A DNA stretch of 64,000 bases from contig NZ_FNXE01000001.1 in the NCBI RefSeq assembly GCF_900108395.1, positions 1-64,000 of the forward strand, given 5' to 3'. Position numbers and translations under genes: made by a program. Below the pieces are notes generated by a model, which worked only from the letters and a program-made list of their open reading frames with translations, made no database searches and had not been told where the DNA came from. Below, piece by piece: positions 60,178-64,000 of this stretch. The first letter of the stretch is position 1, and each line of letters opens with the position of its first letter. This DNA is from Paenimyroides marinum (GTDB taxonomy: Bacteria; Bacteroidota; Bacteroidia; Flavobacteriales; Flavobacteriaceae).

Positions 60178-62093
60178 GAAAACTTCTGTTTCCCATAATT
60201 GTACTGACAGCTGCAATAATCATTGTGGCAAGGCTTTTTTATTTACAGATTGTCGATGATTCTTTCTTAAAAAAAGCCGACATCAACGCCCTGAAAATTG
60301 TATATGAATATCCCGAACGCGGTTACATTTATGACCGGACCGGACAGCTTTTAGTAGCCAACCAGCCAAGTTATGATATTATGGTTATTCCGCGTGAAAT
60401 GAAAAATACCGACACGCTGGAGCTATGCAATATTTTAGAAATCACCAAAGATGATTTTATAAAAAAAATAGAAAAAGCAAAGGTTTATTCTCCCCGGCTT
60501 CCATCTGTTTTTCTGGCACAATTAACCAAAACGGAATTTGCCGCCTTTCAGGAAAAAATCCGCCATTTTAAAGGATTTTACATTCAGAAAAGAAATCTGC
60601 GCGATTATCAGGTAGATTATGCAGCCAATGTTTTTGGATACATCCGTCAGATTAATGAAATGGAACTGGAAAGAAAGCCTTATTACAAATCTGGTGAATT
60701 AATCGGAATCAGAGGTGTGGAACAAGCTTACGAAGAAGATTTGCGGGGAATCCGTGGTGTGCATTACATTCAAAAAGATAAATTCAACAAAGAGATAGGT
60801 CCTTTTAAAGAAGGTATTTATGACACCATTGCCGTAAAAGGAAACGATTTAACCATAACCATTGACGGTGCTTTACAGAAATACGGAGAAGAATTAATGA
60901 TTCGCAAACGTGGCGGTATTGTAGCTATAGAACCCAAAACAGGAGAAATTCTGGCATTAATAACTGCTCCTTCTTATGATCCAAAATTATTAGTTGGTCG
61001 TGATCGTTCAAAAAATTATGTAGCTATAGACAGCATTCCGGGTAAACCTTTTTTAGATAAAGTGTTACAGGGACAATTTGCACCCGGTTCCCCTTTTAAG
61101 ATTTTAACCGGATTAATTGGTCTGCAGGAAGAAGTGATCGATACCGAAACCCGTTTTCCCTGTTCTCATGGTTTTCATTACGCCCGTGGAGCTTTTATGG
61201 CTTGTCACGACGCGGGTAGCTGGAATTTACACGCTGCCATTGCAAAATCATGTAACACCTATTTTGCTCAAACGTTTATGAGGATTATAAACAAATATCC
61301 AACACCGGCACAAGGTGTAGATGCCTGGTACAGTCACTTAAAAAGTTTTGGACTGGATGATTATATGGGTTACGATTTACCATCGGGACAAAAAGGAAAC
61401 ATTCCAAGTTCTGAATTTTACAAAAAATGGTATCCTAATGGCGGGTGGAAAAGTACTACCATTATATCAAATGCTATAGGTCAGGGAGAAATTGTTATGA
61501 CTCCAATTCAATTAGCCAATGTAATGTGTGCGGTTGCCAACGAAGGACATTATTTTACTCCACATATCATCAAAAAAATCGAAAATAAGCAAATAGATAA
61601 ATCTTTTGTTCAAAGAAAACAAACAACAATCGATAAACAATATTTTCGTCCGGTTATTGAAGGTTTAGCAGAAGTGTACAGAACAGGTACTGCAAGTCGT
61701 TTACAAATTCCTGATATTGCAATTTGCGGAAAAACCGGAACTGTTGAAAACTTCGCTATGGTTGATGGAGAGAAAACAAAATTACAAGACCACTCTGTTT
61801 TCTTAGCTTTTGCGCCTAAAGAAAATCCAAAAATTGTCGTTGCCGTGTTTATTGAAAATGGTAGTTGGGGTGCAAGTTGGGCAGGACCAATTGCATCGTT
61901 AATGATTGAAAAATACCTGAAAGGAGAAATCACCCGTACCGATTTAGAAAAAAGAATGTTAGAAGGTGATTTGTCTGCAAATTACGTTTTAAGAGATATC
62001 TCAGACAAACAAAAAGAAGAAAAGGACCGATTAAAACGTTTAGAAAAAGAACGTCAGTTACAACTAAAGGCGAAACAAAATGGTAAAAACTAA
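60174..62093 (+). CDS. mrdA: Penicillin-binding protein 2
   Basis: The transpeptidase of lateral wall synthesis. 639 residues: one N-terminal membrane helix, a dimerisation domain (ERGYIYDRTGQLLVANQPSYDI), and the catalytic domain with Ser-x-x-Lys in FAPGSPFKILTG, SCN in IAKSCNTYFA and KTG in AICGKTGTVENFA. All three active-site motifs are present. A Lys/Arg/Glu-rich cytoplasm-like tail of 40 residues ends the protein, common in Bacteroidota. Overlaps rodA by 14 bases. Confidence 0.96.
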   Translation: MRKLLFPIIVLTAAIIIVARLFYLQIVDDSFLKKADINALKIVYEYPERGYIYDRTGQLLVANQPSYDIMVIPREMKNTDTLELCNILEITKDDFIKKIEKAKVYSPRLPSVFLAQLTKTEFAAFQEKIRHFKGFYIQKRNLRDYQVDYAANVFGYIRQINEMELERKPYYKSGELIGIRGVEQAYEEDLRGIRGVHYIQKDKFNKEIGPFKEGIYDTIAVKGNDLTITIDGALQKYGEELMIRKRGGIVAIEPKTGEILALITAPSYDPKLLVGRDRSKNYVAIDSIPGKPFLDKVLQGQFAPGSPFKILTGLIGLQEEVIDTETRFPCSHGFHYARGAFMACHDAGSWNLHAAIAKSCNTYFAQTFMRIINKYPTPAQGVDAWYSHLKSFGLDDYMGYDLPSGQKGNIPSSEFYKKWYPNGGWKSTTIISNAIGQGEIVMTPIQLANVMCAVANEGHYFTPHIIKKIENKQIDKSFVQRKQTTIDKQYFRPVIEGLAEVYRTGTASRLQIPDIAICGKTGTVENFAMVDGEKTKLQDHSVFLAFAPKENPKIVVAVFIENGSWGASWAGPIASLMIEKYLKGEITRTDLEKRMLEGDLSANYVLRDISDKQKEEKDRLKRLEKERQLQLKAKQNGKN

Positions 62094-63354
62094 ACATTTA
62101 GAAAACCAAAGTGTCATTGCAAACATAGACTGGTTAAGTATATTTTTATATACTGCACTGGTTTTTTTTGGTTGGATGAATATCTACTCTGCTTCGCTAC
62201 CGCTTGAAGAAACTTCTATTTTTGATTTAAGTCAAATTTACGGAAAGCAAATTCTGTTTATTGGCATCACCCTTCCTGTAATTGTTATCATTCTTTCATT
62301 AGATGCTAAAACATACGAAAAGTACTCCTTAATTTTTTATATCATCGGCATTCTGTTATTAATGGGATTATTTATTTTTGGAAAAACCATTAAGGGACAA
62401 ACAAACTGGTATCAATTTGGGGGGATCAGTATGCAGCCTTCAGAATTTGCAAAAATTGGTACCGCTTTATTTCTTTCTAAATACATTACCGAAAGTCAGA
62501 CAACCTTTCAAACATTAAAAGAACAAGTAATTGCCATGGGCATTATTTTTCTTCCTGTTGCATTTATCATGTTACAACCCGATGCAGGCTCTGCGATGAT
62601 TTTTATGGTATTTTTCCTTGTTTTGTACAGAGAAGGCTTCCCCGCCTGGTATCTTTGGACCGGATTTTTCGCCATTCTTTTATTTATTTTAGCATTGGTC
62701 ATAAAACCGGTAATTTTACTGGTCTTAATTTTATTAGGATGCATTATACACTTTATATACAATAAAAGCATTCACAGAAATCCGTTTATATATGCAATTT
62801 TGGCAGTTGTGATGAGTGGTTTTGTGTTTTCAGTTGATTATGTTTTTGAAAATGTTCTGGAACCTCATCAAAAAGATCGTATCAATGTATTGATTGGTGA
62901 AGATGTTGATATGAAAAAAGAAGGATACAACCTTAATCAATCAATGATAGCCATTGGTTCAGGCGGATGGACAGGTAAAGGATATTTAGAAGGTACACAA
63001 ACCAAAGGCGGCTTTGTACCCGAACAACACACCGATTATATTTTTACCACCGTTGGCGAAGAATGGGGTTTTGTAGGATCCCTTTCTGTAGTAGTTTGCT
63101 TTTTAAGTTTGATACTTAGAGTTACTTATTTAGCAGAAAAACAAAAAAACAACTTTAACCGGATTTACGGATACTGTGTAGCCGCCATTTTATTCATGCA
63201 CTTTTTTGTTAACATTTCCATGTTAATCGGTATTTTTCCAACTATTGGCGTGCCGTTACCTTTCTTTTCATACGGTGGATCCAGTTTAATTGCCTTTACC
63301 TTATTGTTATTTATCTTTCTAAAATTAGATGCAAATAAAGTGAACGAATGGTAA
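62080..63354 (+). CDS. rodA: SEDS glycosyltransferase RodA
   Basis: The peptidoglycan polymerase partner of PBP2. 424 residues with about ten membrane helices. SEDS motifs: IKGQTNWYQFGGISMQPSEFAKIGTALFLSKY near 105-136, QPDAGSAMIF near 167, EGYNLNQSMIAIGSGGWTGKGYLEGTQTKGGFVPEQHTDYIFTTVGEEWGFVG near 283-335, and PTIGVPLPFFSYGGSS near the end. The catalytic Asp is expected in the extracellular loop with HTDYIF. Last gene of the elongasome operon. Confidence 0.96.
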   Translation: MVKTKHLENQSVIANIDWLSIFLYTALVFFGWMNIYSASLPLEETSIFDLSQIYGKQILFIGITLPVIVIILSLDAKTYEKYSLIFYIIGILLLMGLFIFGKTIKGQTNWYQFGGISMQPSEFAKIGTALFLSKYITESQTTFQTLKEQVIAMGIIFLPVAFIMLQPDAGSAMIFMVFFLVLYREGFPAWYLWTGFFAILLFILALVIKPVILLVLILLGCIIHFIYNKSIHRNPFIYAILAVVMSGFVFSVDYVFENVLEPHQKDRINVLIGEDVDMKKEGYNLNQSMIAIGSGGWTGKGYLEGTQTKGGFVPEQHTDYIFTTVGEEWGFVGSLSVVVCFLSLILRVTYLAEKQKNNFNRIYGYCVAAILFMHFFVNISMLIGIFPTIGVPLPFFSYGGSSLIAFTLLLFIFLKLDANKVNEW

Positions 63355-63413
63355 TTGGCACACATTTTGAGAAAACAACATTAAATTTAGAAATTAAATA
63401 AATAGAGAATTAT

Positions 63414-64000
63414 GAAAAAAAGTATTTATCTACTAGCAATGGTTTTAGGGATCAGCATATCAGTATCGGCACAAGAAAGTTTAACTTCAGAAAAAACTAC
63501 AATAGACACAGAACCTTTAGAAACTCTGAAAAATAATACTGATAAGGTCACAAATAATCAAGAACAGTACATAGAAACATCATCTTCTGTTACTACTAAA
63601 TCGAACTACGAAGAAGATATTTTAAAAGCAGAAAAAGCCAAACAGAAGGCACAAGAAGAATTAGCAAAACAAGAAGCAAAAGCTGCAAAGGCTGCTAAGA
63701 AAAAAGCCGAAGCCGAGGCAAAAGCTGCTCAAAAAGCTCAGAAAAATTTTGAAAAAGAACAAAAAGCAAAGCTAAAAGCCGATAAAGTTGCCGCTAAAAA
63801 AATTCAGAATGTTACCAAAGCAAAAGACAAACTTAAAAAAGCTGAAAGTGATTTAAGCAAAGCCGAAATGAAGTTAGAGGAAGCAAAAAACAGTTTTGAA
63901 CTAAAAAAATTGAAAAACAAATTAGATGCTCAAAAAGAAATCAAAGAAAAATCTAAACTGGTAAAATTAGAAACTAAAGTTTCAGAATTAAAATTAAAGG
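63414..64000 (+). CDS. Secreted Lys/Ala/Glu-rich coiled-coil protein, 3' end outside window
   Basis: 195 codons from the ATG at 63414, open at the window edge. MKKSIYLLAMVLGISISVSA then Q is a Sec signal peptide. After a Thr/Ser-rich stretch (about 25-65) the chain is almost pure heptad sequence of Lys, Ala, Glu and Gln (AKAAKAAKKKAEAEAKAAQK), predicted as one long helix. It resembles TolA-like or LPP-like spacers by composition only. It begins 60 bases after rodA and may be an envelope link or a wall-associated protein; this is not established. Confidence 0.75.

Overview
The window is chromosomal DNA from a low-GC Bacteroidota, most likely a member of the Flavobacteriaceae. The evidence is type A type IX secretion (T9SS) C-terminal sorting domains, a bacillithiol gene (bshC), Bacteroidota-specific small proteins (a DUF4295 protein next to L33/L28, an HU-related protein, DUF6146- and DUF6787-like proteins), TAnnTTTG promoter boxes, very few Shine-Dalgarno sequences, and many palindromic intergenic repeats of flavobacterial type. 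Genus cannot be read from the sequence.

Layout. 1-110 is the start of an IS4-type transposase cut by the window edge. 0.3-9.5 kb holds single housekeeping genes: bshC, a 2,4-dienoyl-CoA-reductase-like SDR, an IMPACT/YigZ protein, a YbgC-like thioesterase, dnaA with a LMW phosphatase, an RsmI-like methyltransferase, and two small envelope proteins. 9.5-15.5 kb has prfB with its programmed +1 frameshift, recQ, and a kdsD-tatC-lptB operon for Kdo/LPS supply, Tat export and LPS transport. 15.5-20.6 kb is a short polysaccharide operon (sugar-nucleotide dehydratase, Wza-like lipoprotein, Wzc-like tyrosine kinase) that ends at a terminator with no glycosyltransferases. Three tandem tRNA-Thr(UGU) genes follow. 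21-34 kb, almost all on the minus strand, carries idi-queD-manA, a T9SS cargo protein, ftsY-lipoprotein-DUF721, the L28/L33/DUF4295 operon, cinA-FAH, an exonuclease, a FAD oxidoreductase and sppA.

34-51 kb is the accessory heart of the window. Four minus-strand paralogous secreted beta-propeller-like proteins with T9SS tails lie in tandem. One of them is split by a 9-G homopolymer. They are preceded by a 1563-residue PKD-type T9SS protein, an HU-related protein, a lipoprotein, and a divergent TPR-transmembrane-AraC regulator. Palindromic repeats precede every cargo gene and, in several, have become part of the reading frame that encodes the signal peptide. The promoter side of the giant gene carries five direct repeats with an exact 22-bp period plus an inverted copy. 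I read this as a variable surface-protein locus, possibly phase-variable, possibly controlled by the neighbouring regulator.

51-64 kb returns to core genes: a folK-deoxynucleoside kinase fusion, a TrmH-type methyltransferase, mutS, an HPP membrane protein, purH, the cell-elongation operon mreB-mreC-mreD-mrdA-rodA, and the start of a secreted Lys/Ala-rich coiled-coil protein. No rRNA, CRISPR array or prophage was seen.
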